Assembly: GCF_001679725.1 (NCBI RefSeq)
Contig: NZ_CP016282.1
Location: forward strand, 1,302,001-1,366,000
DNA length: 64,000 bases
Source: Cryobacterium arcticum
GTDB taxonomy: Bacteria > Actinomycetota > Actinomycetes > Actinomycetales > Microbacteriaceae
Direction of reading: 5' to 3'
A program made the translations under genes and the position numbers. This document shows, one piece after another, positions 30,401 through 38,428 of this stretch (the first letter of the stretch is position 1; every line of letters begins with the position of its first letter). The notes below the pieces were generated by a model that was given only the letters and a program-made list of their open reading frames with translations, was not told the origin of the DNA and did no database searches.

Positions 30401-32456
30401 CGGCCTCGGCCCGCTCACCGTCGACGAGGTCGCCGCTCGGCTGCAGGCCTACGGCGTGCCCGAGAGCGCTGAGACCGCGGATGCGGGGGCGCCCGGGTCC
30501 GGCACGACCGACGGCGACGACGCATCCGCACCGCCCGCCGCCACCGAGGCAGAGGCCCGCGCCCACCTCGACACGCTCACCGCCGCGCGGCGCGCCCTCA
30601 AGGTGGGCATCGCCGGCGAGGAACGCTGGGCGGTGATCGAGGACGCCGGCCGGTTGCGCGACGCCCTCGGCGTTCCGCTGGCCCCGGGCATCCCCGAGGC
30701 CTTCACCGAGAGTGTGAAAGACCCGCTCGGCGACCTCGTCAGCCGGTACGCCCGCACCCACGGTCCGTTCACCACGGCCGACGTGGCGGCCCGATTCGGG
30801 TTCGGCAGCGCCATCGCCCTGGGCGCCCTGCGCCGGCTGGCGGATGCGCGACGCATCGTCGAGGGGGAGTTCCGCCCGCACGGCAGCGGCAGCGAGTGGT
30901 GCGACGCCGAGGTACTGCGGCGGCTGCGCCGCCGCTCGCTCGCGGCGTTGCGGCATGAGATCGAACCCGTGGACCAGGCCACCCTCGGCCGGTTCCTGCC
31001 GGCCTGGCAGCATGTCGGCGGCAAGCTCCGCGGGGTCGACGGCGTGGTCTCCGTGATCGAACAGCTCGAGGGCGCCCGCATCCCGGCGTCCGCCTGGGAG
31101 ACCCTGATCCTGCCCGCCCGGGTGAGCGATTACCACCCGGGCATGCTCGACGAACTCACCAACGCGGGCGAGGTGCTCTGGGCCGGCGCCGGTACGCTGG
31201 CCGGCAACGACGGCTGGGTGAGCCTGCACCTGACCGACACCGCACCGCTCACCCTGCCCGTTCCCACCGAACTGGAGACCACCCCGTTGCAAAGGGAGAT
31301 CCTCGCCACCCTGGGCGGCGGCGGGGGCTACTTCTTCCGGCAGCTGGCCGACTCGGTCGGCAGCCAGGACGACGGTGAGCTCATCGAGGCGCTCTGGGAC
31401 CTCGTCTGGTCCGGCCTGGTGAGCAACGACACCTTCGCCCCGGTGCGCTCGCTGGTCTCCGGCGGCAAGTCGGCGCACTCCACGCGCCGCGCCGCGCCGC
31501 GCGCCCGGCTGCACCGTGGCCGTGCCCTGCCCCGGGCCACCATGCCCAGCCGGCAGGGACCGCCCACGGTCTCCGGTCGGTGGTCGATCGTGCCCGTCGC
31601 CGACACCTCCGCCACCCGTCGTGCGCACGCCCTGGGCGAGACCATGCTCGAACGTTATGGCGTCGTCACCCGCGGCGCTGTCATGGGTGAGAACGTGCTC
31701 GGCGGCTTCGCCCTGGTGTACAAAACCCTCAGTGGCTTCGAGGAGATGGGCCGGTGCCGCCGCGGTTACTTCGTCGAGGGGCTCGGCGCCTCCCAGTTCG
31801 CCACCGCCGGCACCATCGACCGGATGCGCGGCTACGTCGACGAGCGTGAGCGCGCCGAGCGCGGCGACCGGTCGGCGCCCACCGCGGTGACCCTCGCCGC
31901 CACCGACCCGGCCAACCCGTACGGCGCCGTGCTGCCGTGGCCCGCGCTGCCTGAGGGCACCGGACACCGGCCGGGCCGCAAGGCGGGCGGCCTCGTCGTG
32001 CTCGTCGACGGGCACCTGGTGCTCTACGTGGAGCGCGGCGGCAAATCGATGCTCGTATTCGACCCCGCCGCTGCCGCCGCCACCGCCACCGCCACCGGGC
32101 AGGACACGGGCGCTGGCGACCCCGACGCGGGTCCCACCGGTGGATCGCGGACCGCGTCCGCGCGGTCGGCCCCGGCCGGTTCTGCGCAGGCTGGCTCGCC
32201 TGGGGCACGGACGGCCTCGGCAGGCTCTGCCGGGTCGTCCTCGGCATCTGGCCACACGGGTGCACAACGGGCGGCGCCGTCGGAGACCGTGCTGGCGGCC
32301 ACCCGCTCGCTGGCCGCGACGGTCACCACCGGAAGGGTGCCCAAGCTCGCCGTGGAAACCGTGAACGCCGACTTCGTGCTCGGCACCACGGTGGGCGACG
32401 CCCTGCGCGCGGCCGGCTTCACCGAGACCCCGCGGGGGCTGAGGCTCAGTGCCTGA
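27477..32456 (+). CDS. lhr: Large ATP-dependent helicase Lhr
   Basis: An SF2 helicase implicated in DNA repair. It has about 1659 residues, slightly longer than the roughly 1500 typical of full-length Lhr. Walker A APTGSGKT is at 44-51 and DEIH at 181-184, with helicase motif VI QRVGRAGHQVG downstream, followed by the long Lhr-specific C-terminal core. A low-complexity Ala/Ser/Thr/Gly insertion interrupts the C-terminal part (about residues 1528-1605). The ATG at 27477 is preferred because GGGAGGATAGGGAG lies just upstream. It overlaps nei by 8 nt. Confidence 0.94.
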   Translation: MTEILQRLSPATRTWFTGAFDAPTEAQLGAWDAISRGSHTLVVAPTGSGKTLAAFLWALDRLYSASTGEAAVTDAATGVAPASTDTGTRVLYISPLKALGVDVERNLRAPLVGIGQAAERLGLAPVRVTVGVRSGDTPAADRRTLVKTPPEILITTPESLFLMLTSAARETLRGVDTVIIDEIHAVAASKRGAHLAVSLERLDALLAKPAQRIGLSATVRPASEVARFLGGQAPVEIVAPKNEKRFDLRVIVPVDDMTQLGAVPAPEGATSAAAPQTGSIWPHVEEAIVDAVLAHSSSIVFANSRRLAERLTARFNEIYSERLDAAEQAQLVLAGGDAAAGADAVGTTSAARTAVAAPARPPAELMGGSGQTEGAELLLARAHHGSVSKEQRAMIEDDLKSGRLRCVVATSSLELGIDMGEVDLVVQVESPPSVASGLQRVGRAGHQVGEVSRGIIFPKHRADLIHATVAAERMVSGMIESLQVPANPLDILAQQTIAAVALEPIDAEEWFDAVRRSAPFATLPRSAYEATLDLLAGRYPSDQFAELRPRIIWDRDSGLLTGRPGAQRLAVTSGGTIPDRGLFGVFMVGGDSATGRRVGELDEEMVYESRVGDVFALGATSWRIQEITHDRVLVLPAFGEPGRLPFWKGDGLGRPAELGAAIGAFLREVSALTPAKARARCLAVGLDERAVTNLLAFLDEQRAATRYLPTDQTLVVERFRDELGDWRVILHSPFGLTVHAPWALAVGARVRERFGIDGACVASDDGIVVRIPDTESEPPGADLFVFDPDELEQLVTDEVGGSALFASRFRECAARALLLPRYRPGSRSPLWQQRQKASQLLDVAREYPSFPIILETIRECLQDVYDLPALVALTKQVASRAIRLVETSTDSASPFANALLFGYVAAFMYEGDSPLAERRATALSIDSGLLAELLGRVELRELLDPVVMERTDAELQRLAPDRRARGLEGVADLLRGLGPLTVDEVAARLQAYGVPESAETADAGAPGSGTTDGDDASAPPAATEAEARAHLDTLTAARRALKVGIAGEERWAVIEDAGRLRDALGVPLAPGIPEAFTESVKDPLGDLVSRYARTHGPFTTADVAARFGFGSAIALGALRRLADARRIVEGEFRPHGSGSEWCDAEVLRRLRRRSLAALRHEIEPVDQATLGRFLPAWQHVGGKLRGVDGVVSVIEQLEGARIPASAWETLILPARVSDYHPGMLDELTNAGEVLWAGAGTLAGNDGWVSLHLTDTAPLTLPVPTELETTPLQREILATLGGGGGYFFRQLADSVGSQDDGELIEALWDLVWSGLVSNDTFAPVRSLVSGGKSAHSTRRAAPRARLHRGRALPRATMPSRQGPPTVSGRWSIVPVADTSATRRAHALGETMLERYGVVTRGAVMGENVLGGFALVYKTLSGFEEMGRCRRGYFVEGLGASQFATAGTIDRMRGYVDERERAERGDRSAPTAVTLAATDPANPYGAVLPWPALPEGTGHRPGRKAGGLVVLVDGHLVLYVERGGKSMLVFDPAAAAATATATGQDTGAGDPDAGPTGGSRTASARSAPAGSAQAGSPGARTASAGSAGSSSASGHTGAQRAAPSETVLAATRSLAATVTTGRVPKLAVETVNADFVLGTTVGDALRAAGFTETPRGLRLSA

Positions 32457-33330
32457 GGGTGACACCGTCTACCGCAGCGCCCGCAGCCTCGATGAGGCGC
32501 TGCACGGCGCCACGCTCACCCGGTGCGACATCCGGGTGCCGGCGTTCGCGACCGTCGACCTGACCGGTCAGACGGTGCACGAGGTGATCAGCCGAGGCAA
32601 ACACCTGGTGGCGCACGTGGGGGAGACCACCATCCACTCGCACCTCAAGATGGAGGGCACCTGGCACCTCTACAGGCACGGCACGAAATGGCAGCGGCCG
32701 GCCTTCCAGGCCCGCATCGTGCTGGAGACCGCGTACTGGGTGGCCGTGGGGTTCGAGCTGGGCACCCTGGAGCTCTTTCCCACCACGGAGGACGAGCAGC
32801 ACCTCGGCTACCTCGGCCCCGACCTGCTCGGCCCCGACTGGGATGCAGAGGAGGCCGTGCGCCGTCTCCGTGCGGCCGGTGACAGCGCGCCGGGTGTCAG
32901 CTCGGCAGAGCCTAGCGCCGCCGGGACCAGCGTCGCTGGGACCACCGCGGCAGTGGCCAGCGCGGCCGGCATCAGCGTGGGCGAGAAGCCCGTGGCCGTG
33001 GCCCTGGGCGACCAGCGCAACCTTGCCGGTCTCGGCAACGTCTACGTGAACGAACTCTGTTTCCTGCGCGGGTTGCTGCCGACCCGGCCGATCAGCGAGG
33101 TCGCCGACGTGGACGGCCTGGTCGCGCTGGCGCACCGGCTGATCACGGCCAACCGGGACCGCTCGGAGCGCACCACGACGGGCAACCTGCGCCGGGGGAT
33201 GCGCACCTTCGTCTACGGGCGCGAACGGCAGCCCTGCCGGCGCTGCGGCACGCGCATCCAGAGCGGCGAGCTGGGCCGCAGCGAGCTCGAGAAGCGGGTC
33301 ACCTACTGGTGCCCGCGCTGCCAAACCTGA
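32449..33330 (+). CDS. nei: Fpg/Nei family DNA glycosylase-AP lyase (Nei2-like)
   Basis: Removes oxidised bases and cleaves the AP site. It has 293 residues. After Met removal, the catalytic Pro2-Glu3 (PEGDTVYRSAR) is present, as are ALGDQRNLAGLGNVYVNEL and a C-terminal zinc finger with C263, C266, C288 and C291. About 30 Ala/Ser/Thr/Gly residues (about 145-178) replace a short loop before the H2TH region, which is unusual. It overlaps lhr by 8 nt, suggesting a joint repair operon. Confidence 0.92.
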   Translation: MPEGDTVYRSARSLDEALHGATLTRCDIRVPAFATVDLTGQTVHEVISRGKHLVAHVGETTIHSHLKMEGTWHLYRHGTKWQRPAFQARIVLETAYWVAVGFELGTLELFPTTEDEQHLGYLGPDLLGPDWDAEEAVRRLRAAGDSAPGVSSAEPSAAGTSVAGTTAAVASAAGISVGEKPVAVALGDQRNLAGLGNVYVNELCFLRGLLPTRPISEVADVDGLVALAHRLITANRDRSERTTTGNLRRGMRTFVYGRERQPCRRCGTRIQSGELGRSELEKRVTYWCPRCQT

Positions 33331-33357
33331 GGGGTGCGGGCGCCGTACCCGATCGTC

Positions 33358-33865
33358 GGTCGAGCTTGTCGAGACCTGGTGACGTGCGTGTGTGTCGCAC
33401 CCACACGTCGGTCGAGCTTGTCGAGACCTGGCGACGTGCGTGTGTGTCGCACCCACACGTCGGTCGAGCTTGTCGAGACCTGGCGAGGTCGTCTCGCGGG
33501 GTCTCGACGGGCTCGAGCAGCGTGTTTGTTGCGTTGGCGAGGCCGTCTTACGGGGTCTCGACAGGCTCGACCAGCGGGGTGGGCGCGTTCCGCAGGCCGC
33601 CCCGCCGGGTCTCGACAGGCTGGACCAGCGGATGCGTCGTAACCGATCGTCGGTCGAGCTTGTCGAGACCTGGTGACGTGCGTGTGTGTCGCACCCATAC
33701 GTCGGTCGAGCTTGTCGAGACCTGGTGACGTGCGTGTGTGTCGCACCCATACGTCGGTCGAGCTTGTCGAGACCTGGCGAGGTCGTCTTGCGGGGTCTCG
33801 ACAGGCTCGACCAGCGTGTTGTCGCGTTGGCGAGGCTGTCTTGTGGGGTCTCGACAAGCTCGACC
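33358..33865. repeat. Intergenic repeat cluster B: 52-bp tandem units plus inverted copies
   Basis: Eleven copies of the 19-bp element. Six are forward, GGTCGAGCTTGTCGAGACC at 33358, 33410, 33462, 33652, 33704 and 33756. Five are inverted, at 33500, 33554, 33608, 33794 and 33847, with small changes. Forward copies form two blocks of three at exactly 52-bp spacing. The 33-bp spacers begin TGGTGACGTGCG or TGGCGACGTGCG, with internal complements GTGCG/CGCAC and GACGTG/CACGTC. The second block starts 294 bp after the first, and its flank is a diverged duplicate. The cluster lies between convergent nei and DUF1844. Confidence 0.92.
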
Positions 33866-33888
33866 AGCGAGATGCTTAGGGAAAAGCC

Positions 33889-34239
33889 CTAGTTGACCGG
33901 GCCGGTGAACTTCTCGCCGGGGCCCTGGCCGATCGGGTCGGGGATGGCGGATGCCTCACGGAACGCCAGCTGCAACGAGCGCAGGCCGTCGCGCAGACTC
34001 CGCGCGTGCATGTCCGAAATGTCGGGGGCGGATGCCGTAATCAGGCCGGCGAGGGCCGTGATCAGCTTGCGCGCCTCATCCAGGTCGATCTGGGTGTCGG
34101 GGTCGTCGGCGAGCCCGACCTTGACCGCCGAGGCGCTCATCAGGTGCACCGCCGCGGTCGTGATGATCTCCACCGCCGCCACATCCGCGATGTCCCTGGT
34201 TGCCTGGCCGGATGAATCCTGGTCGAAATTGTCGCTCAC
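33889..34239 (-). CDS. DUF1844 domain protein
   Basis: A 116-residue acidic protein of unknown function. The family core is seen in IADVAAVEIITTAAVHLMSASAVKVGL and DLDEARKLITALAGLI. It is divergent from the infC operon, where DUF1844 genes commonly sit in actinobacteria. No membrane segment or signal peptide is evident. Confidence 0.82.
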   Translation of the reverse strand: MSDNFDQDSSGQATRDIADVAAVEIITTAAVHLMSASAVKVGLADDPDTQIDLDEARKLITALAGLITASAPDISDMHARSLRDGLRSLQLAFREASAIPDPIGQGPGEKFTGPVN

Positions 34240-34533
34240 TGGTTTCCTCTGTTATGCTTACCCGGGCTCCGAGATGAAAGTCTCGGTACGAAAGTGGATA
34301 ATCTCCCACCCGCGCTTGACCGCTTCATAAAGGTTACCGGGTAGTTTGCACTCCGCCGTCGCTTGCTGGTTTCCAGCTTGCACGGTAGATAGGGTGCCGT
34401 ACGTGGTTGATGAGTAACAGAACAAGGAAATGTTCTGAGGCTTAGGAATTGCGCGCGCGATTGTCTCCTCTTCGTCTCCGGACGACATCCGTTGTCAGGC
34501 TGTAGCCACGATGCTTGAGTAGAGGAGAGACGC
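34240..34533 (+). promoter_or_regulatory. Long structured leader of infC-rpmI-rplT
   Basis: A 294-nt gene-free stretch between DUF1844 and infC. Several local hairpins are possible: CCGAGA/TCTCGG near 34267-34284, GTGG/CCAC near 34291, GCTTGCTGG/CCAGCTTGC near 34362-34380, and GAACA/TGTTC near 34421-34435. It ends with GAGGAGAG at 34522-34529. Leaders upstream of infC operons in other bacteria mediate L20 or IF3 autoregulation; whether this one does is unknown. Confidence 0.45.
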
Positions 34534-35118
34534 ATCAGCGATCCCCGTACAAATGACCGTATCCGCGTCCCCGAAGTCCGTCTCGTTGGTCCCAACGGCG
34601 AACAGGTTGGGGTCGTGGCGATTGATGTCGCCCTGCGCCTGGCACAGGAGGCTGACCTCGATCTGGTCGAAGTAGCCCCCACGTCCAAGCCGCCGGTCGC
34701 GAAGATCATGGATTACGGCAAGTTCAAGTACGAAGCTGCGCAGAAGGCGAAAGAAGCCCGGCGCAACCAGGCGAACACGATCCTCAAAGAGGTTCGCTTC
34801 CGCCTCAAGATTGATAAGCACGACTACGAGACCAAGCGCAAGCGCGCCGAAGGCTTCCTGAAGGCCGGCGACAAGGTCAAGGCCATGATTCTGTTCCGTG
34901 GCCGTGAACAGTCCCGTCCCGACCAGGGTGTACGTCTGCTTCAGAGATTTGCCGAGGATGTCGCGGAGTTCGGTTCTGTGGAATCGAGCCCGACCATCGA
35001 CGGTCGAAACATGGTCATGGTGATTGGCCCGCTGAAGAACAAATCAGAGGCCAAGGCAGAGGCCAATGCACATAGAGCTGCTGACAAAGCAGCCAAACAG
35101 GAGGAAAAGAATGCCTAA
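34534..35118 (+). CDS. infC: Translation initiation factor IF-3 (AUC start)
   Basis: Binds the 30S subunit and rejects non-canonical start codons. The conserved N-terminus [25 protein letters not shown] lies upstream of the first GTG (34615). An in-frame stop at 34516 leaves no ATG, GTG or TTG before it. The only plausible start is ATC at 34534, 4 nt after GGAGAG, giving 194 residues. A rare start codon is known for E. coli infC (AUU) and allows IF3 autoregulation. The C-terminus ends in a Lys/Ala/Glu-rich tail and overlaps rpmI by 8 nt. Confidence 0.9.
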   Translation: MSDPRTNDRIRVPEVRLVGPNGEQVGVVAIDVALRLAQEADLDLVEVAPTSKPPVAKIMDYGKFKYEAAQKAKEARRNQANTILKEVRFRLKIDKHDYETKRKRAEGFLKAGDKVKAMILFRGREQSRPDQGVRLLQRFAEDVAEFGSVESSPTIDGRNMVMVIGPLKNKSEAKAEANAHRAADKAAKQEEKNA

Positions 35119-35305
35119 GCAGAAGACCCACTCTGGGACAAAGAAGCGTTTCAAGGTCACTGGCTCCGGCAAGATCATGAAGCAGCAGGCCGGACTTCGC
35201 CACAACCTCGAGGTCAAGAGCACGCAGCGCAAGTCCCGCCTGAACCAGGACCAGGTTCTCGCCAAGGCCGACGTCAAGGCCATCAAGAAGCTTCTCGGCC
35301 ACTAG
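35111..35305 (+). CDS. rpmI: 50S ribosomal protein L35
   Basis: A 64-residue basic ribosomal protein starting [21 protein letters not shown], the typical L35 N-terminus. The ATG at 35111 lies inside the end of infC, with AGGAGGAAAAGA just upstream, so translation is coupled. It is the middle gene of infC-rpmI-rplT. Confidence 0.97.
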   Translation: MPKQKTHSGTKKRFKVTGSGKIMKQQAGLRHNLEVKSTQRKSRLNQDQVLAKADVKAIKKLLGH

Positions 35306-35332
35306 GCCCCGTACCCCTAAAGGAATTAGAAA

Positions 35333-35719
35333 ATGGCAAGAGTAAAGAGGGCCGTCAACGCCCACAAGAAGCGTCGCGTAATCCTTGAGCGCGCCGAGGG
35401 TTACCGCGGTCAGCGTTCACGCCTGTACCGCAAGGCCAAGGAGCAGGTCACTCACTCCCTCGTCTACAGCTACCGTGACCGTCGTGCACGCAAGGGTGAC
35501 TTCCGTCGCCTGTGGATCCAGCGCATCAACGCTGCGTCCCGTGCGAACGGCCTGACCTACAACCGCCTCATCCAGGGCCTCGCCCTGGCCGGCATCCAGG
35601 TCGACCGTCGCATCCTCGCCGACCTCGCCGTCACCGAGCCCGCCACCTTCGCGGCCATCGTTGCGAGCGCCAAGGCTGCACTGCCCGCTGACACCTCCGC
35701 ACCCAAGGTTGCCAAGTAG
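35333..35719 (+). CDS. rplT: 50S ribosomal protein L20
   Basis: A 128-residue ribosomal protein that nucleates early 50S assembly. It starts [16 protein letters not shown] and includes [26 protein letters not shown] lies just before the ATG. It is the last gene of the operon and is followed by a strong terminator. Confidence 0.98.
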   Translation: MARVKRAVNAHKKRRVILERAEGYRGQRSRLYRKAKEQVTHSLVYSYRDRRARKGDFRRLWIQRINAASRANGLTYNRLIQGLALAGIQVDRRILADLAVTEPATFAAIVASAKAALPADTSAPKVAK

Positions 35720-35737
35720 TCACAGAGCATTTCCCAA

Positions 35738-35773
35738 ACGGGAGCGACCATCACTGATGGTCGCTCCCGTTTT
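35738..35773 (+). terminator. Intrinsic terminator after rplT
   Basis: A perfect 16-bp stem (ACGGGAGCGACCATCA with TGATGGTCGCTCCCGT) around a single loop base, which in practice opens to a 3-5 nt loop. It is followed directly by TTTTG. One of the clearest terminators in the window. Confidence 0.92.
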
Positions 35774-35815
35774 GTATGCCCGGCGGGGCATTCTGTGCCC
35801 GGCATACTCGGCACC

Positions 35816-35821
35816 TAAACT
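35816..35821 (+). promoter_or_regulatory. Candidate -10 (leaderless promoter) of trmH-like gene
   Basis: TAAACT ends 6 nt before the ATG at 35828, without a Shine-Dalgarno in the gap GGGTGC. It is the same hexamer and spacing as at dapF. Confidence 0.5.
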
Positions 35822-35827
35822 GGGTGC

Positions 35828-36628
35828 ATGCTAGATAACCCCCGATCTCCTCGCGTGCGTGCCGTCGCGAAACTTGCGAACCGAGCCGCCCGCTCCGAGA
35901 CGGGACTGTTCCTCCTCGAAGGCCCGCAGGCCGTCTCCGAAGCCCTCACCTTCCGCCCCGAACTCGTCGTGGAGCTCTACGCCACCCCGACCGCGCTCGA
36001 GCGCTACACCGAGATCGGCGATGCCGCCGTGGCCGCGGGCGTGGATGTGGAGTTCGTCACCGAGCAGGTGCTCGAGACGATGGCCGACACGGTCACCCCG
36101 CAGGGCTTCATCGCGGTGTGCCACCAGTTCCCCACCTCCATCAAGAAGATCTTCGCCAACGAGCCCAAGCTCATCGCGATCCTCGAAGAGGTGCGCGACC
36201 CCGGCAACGCCGGCACCATCATCCGGGCAGCGGATGCCGCGGGCGCCGACGCCGTGATCTTCACCGGCCGCAGCGTCGACCTGTACAACCCCAAGGTGGT
36301 GCGCTCGTCCACCGGGTCGATCTTCCACCTGCCCGTCGCCGTGGGCGTCACCCTCGCCGATGTACGCGAGCGGGCGAAGTTCGCCGGCATGCAGATCCTC
36401 GCCGCTGACATCAAGGGCGACGACCTCCTCGAGGCCCGCAACAGCGGCCTTCTCGCGGCTCCCACCGCTTGGCTGTTCGGCAACGAGGCCCGCGGTCTCA
36501 CCGAGGAAGACCTGGCGATGGCGGACCGCGCGATTAGCGTTCCCATCTACGGAAACGCCGAATCGATGAACCTCGCGACAGCCGCATCCGTGTGCCTGTA
36601 CGAGAGCGCTTTCTCGCACCGCGCGTAG
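35828..36628 (+). CDS. SpoU/TrmH family RNA 2'-O-methyltransferase
   Basis: A 266-residue SPOUT methyltransferase acting on rRNA or tRNA ribose. The N-terminal substrate-binding domain (FLLEGPQAVSEAL) is followed by the knot domain with motifs VRDPGNAGTIIRAADAAG, LFGNEARGLTEED and VPIYGNAESMNLATAASVCLYE. It follows rplT, as in many actinobacteria where it is annotated as rRNA methyltransferase, often beside pheS. Here a glutamate-type transporter lies between it and pheS. The exact target nucleotide is unknown. Confidence 0.88.
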   Translation: MLDNPRSPRVRAVAKLANRAARSETGLFLLEGPQAVSEALTFRPELVVELYATPTALERYTEIGDAAVAAGVDVEFVTEQVLETMADTVTPQGFIAVCHQFPTSIKKIFANEPKLIAILEEVRDPGNAGTIIRAADAAGADAVIFTGRSVDLYNPKVVRSSTGSIFHLPVAVGVTLADVRERAKFAGMQILAADIKGDDLLEARNSGLLAAPTAWLFGNEARGLTEEDLAMADRAISVPIYGNAESMNLATAASVCLYESAFSHRA

Positions 36629-36704
36629 CATCTTTGCCGGTCGGGCGTCTATTACGTTTGGGTTACCGACCGGCTTAATGGTGGCTCCAGCCTCGGCCCT
36701 AGCC

Positions 36705-36710
36705 TAAGTT
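36705..36710 (+). promoter_or_regulatory. Candidate -10 (leaderless promoter) of gluA-like gene
   Basis: TAAGTT ends 7 nt before the ATG at 36718. The G-run in the gap abuts the start codon and is too close to work as a normal ribosome binding site, which favours a leaderless start. Confidence 0.45.
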
Positions 36711-36717
36711 GGGGGGT

Positions 36718-37506
36718 ATGGAGCCAACAGAAACATCACCGGCGACGTCCAACATCACAGTTCGCCGGGGGGAACCCCTGGTCGTTATCACGGACGTCAA
36801 TAAGCACTACGGGGACCTGCACGTTCTGAAGAACATCAACGCCACGGTCAACCGTGGCGAGGTGGTTGTGGTCATCGGCCCCAGCGGTTCGGGCAAGTCC
36901 ACCCTGTGCCGGGCCATCAACCGGCTCGAGACCATCGACGACGGCTCGATCACGATCGACGGCAAGGAACTGCCCGCAGAGGGCAAGGCCCTCGCGCAGT
37001 TGCGTGCCGATGTCGGCATGGTTTTCCAGGCGTTCAACCTGTTCGCGCACAAGACCGTTCTCGAGAACGTCACCCTCGGGCCGATCAAGGTGCGCGGCAT
37101 GAGCAAGGCCGACGCCGAGAAGAAGGCCATGGCCCTACTCGAGCGCGTCGGCGTGGCCAACCAAGCCAAGAAGATGCCGTCCCAGCTCTCCGGCGGCCAG
37201 CAGCAGCGTGTGGCCATCGCCCGCGCCCTCGCGATGGATCCCAAGCTGATCCTGCTCGACGAGCCCACCAGCGCGCTCGACCCCGAGATGATCAACGAGG
37301 TGCTCGAGGTCATGGTTGACCTCGCCAACGAGGGCATGACCATGATCGTGGTCACCCACGAGATGGGCTTCGCCCGCCGCGCCGCCGACCGGGTCATCTT
37401 CATGGCCGAGGGCGACATCGTGGAGGAAACCACGCCGGAGAAGTTCTTCACGAACCCCCAAAGCACGAGAGCGAAGGATTTCCTCTCCAAAATACTTGCC
37501 CACTAA
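36718..37506 (+). CDS. gluA: Amino-acid (glutamate-type) ABC importer ATPase
   Basis: A 262-residue ATPase of the polar amino-acid uptake family. Walker [10 protein letters not shown], signature [15 protein letters not shown] and Walker [15 protein letters not shown] are intact, and the C-terminal [18 protein letters not shown] is typical of GlnQ/GluA. It heads a four-gene set (ATPase, lipoprotein, two permeases) in the order of corynebacterial gluABCD. Glutamate as substrate is inferred from this order. Confidence 0.88.
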   Translation: MEPTETSPATSNITVRRGEPLVVITDVNKHYGDLHVLKNINATVNRGEVVVVIGPSGSGKSTLCRAINRLETIDDGSITIDGKELPAEGKALAQLRADVGMVFQAFNLFAHKTVLENVTLGPIKVRGMSKADAEKKAMALLERVGVANQAKKMPSQLSGGQQQRVAIARALAMDPKLILLDEPTSALDPEMINEVLEVMVDLANEGMTMIVVTHEMGFARRAADRVIFMAEGDIVEETTPEKFFTNPQSTRAKDFLSKILAH

Positions 37507-37542
37507 CCGGTCGGCGAGACACACAGCACACAGGAGGAAACC

Positions 37543-38412
37543 ATGAGACGCAACAAGGGTCTAATGATCTCAGCCATCGCCCTCGCCGGAGCGTTCGCGC
37601 TGAGCGGATGCACCGATTCCGGCGCCAGCGCCCCGTCCGCGGCACCCGTGGAAGAAGTGACCTTCGATGAGGGCACCACCATGGCCGCCCTCAACGAGGC
37701 CGGCGAGATCACCATCGGCACCAAGTTCGACCAGCCGCTGTTCGGCCTCAAGGGCCCGGACGGAAACCCGGTCGGTTTCGACGTGGAAATCGGCAAGCTC
37801 ATCGCAGCGAAGCTCGGCATTGAGGCGTCGAACATCAAGTGGGTTGAGACTGTCTCCGCCAACCGCGAGCCGTTCATCCAGAACGGCCAGGTCGACCTCG
37901 TGGTCGCCACCTACACGATCAACGATGCGCGCAAGGAAGTTGTCTCCTTCGCCGGCCCGTACTACGAAGCCGGTCAGGACCTGCTCGTGCTCGAGGGCAA
38001 CCCCTCGAAGATCACCGGACCGGAAGACCTCGCGGACAAGAAGGTCTGTACCGTGAGCGGCTCCACCTCGGAGAAGAACATCGCGGCCTACACGACCAAC
38101 ATCATCGCGACCGACACCTACTCCAACTGCCTCGGCCCGCTGCGCAGCGGCGAGGTTGACGCTGTCACCACCGACAACGTGATCCTGGCCGGCCTCGCCG
38201 ACCAGAACGCCGGTGAGTTCGAAGTTGTGGGCAACCCCTTCACCAAGGAGCCCTACGGCATCGGCCTGGCCAAGGACGACACCGACTTCCGCATGTTCAT
38301 CAACGACGTGCTCGAAGAGTCCTACGACGACGGCAGCTGGGCCAAGGCCTGGGAAGCCACCGCAGGCTCGGTCCTGGAGACTCCGGAACCCCCGGCGGTC
38401 GACCGCTACTAG
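37543..38412 (+). CDS. gluB: Glutamate-type substrate-binding lipoprotein
   Basis: A 289-residue extracytoplasmic solute-binding protein (family 3) anchored by lipid. The signal peptide carries a lipobox LSGC with Cys at about residue 23. The mature part has FDQPLFGLKGPDGNPVGFDVEIGKL-type family-3 features and VDLVVATYTIND. AGGAGG lies 7 nt before the ATG. A strong hairpin separates it from the permease genes, which probably keeps binding protein in excess. Confidence 0.9.
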   Translation: MRRNKGLMISAIALAGAFALSGCTDSGASAPSAAPVEEVTFDEGTTMAALNEAGEITIGTKFDQPLFGLKGPDGNPVGFDVEIGKLIAAKLGIEASNIKWVETVSANREPFIQNGQVDLVVATYTINDARKEVVSFAGPYYEAGQDLLVLEGNPSKITGPEDLADKKVCTVSGSTSEKNIAAYTTNIIATDTYSNCLGPLRSGEVDAVTTDNVILAGLADQNAGEFEVVGNPFTKEPYGIGLAKDDTDFRMFINDVLEESYDDGSWAKAWEATAGSVLETPEPPAVDRY

Positions 38413-38428
38413 CGCGTAAGCATGATCT

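Noticed and set aside
33309..33892. Several open frames on both strands in repeat cluster B with translations such as VELVETW and SRQARPT
   Set aside because: They are translations of the repeat element itself. They recur in clusters A and C in other frames and lack ribosome binding sites.
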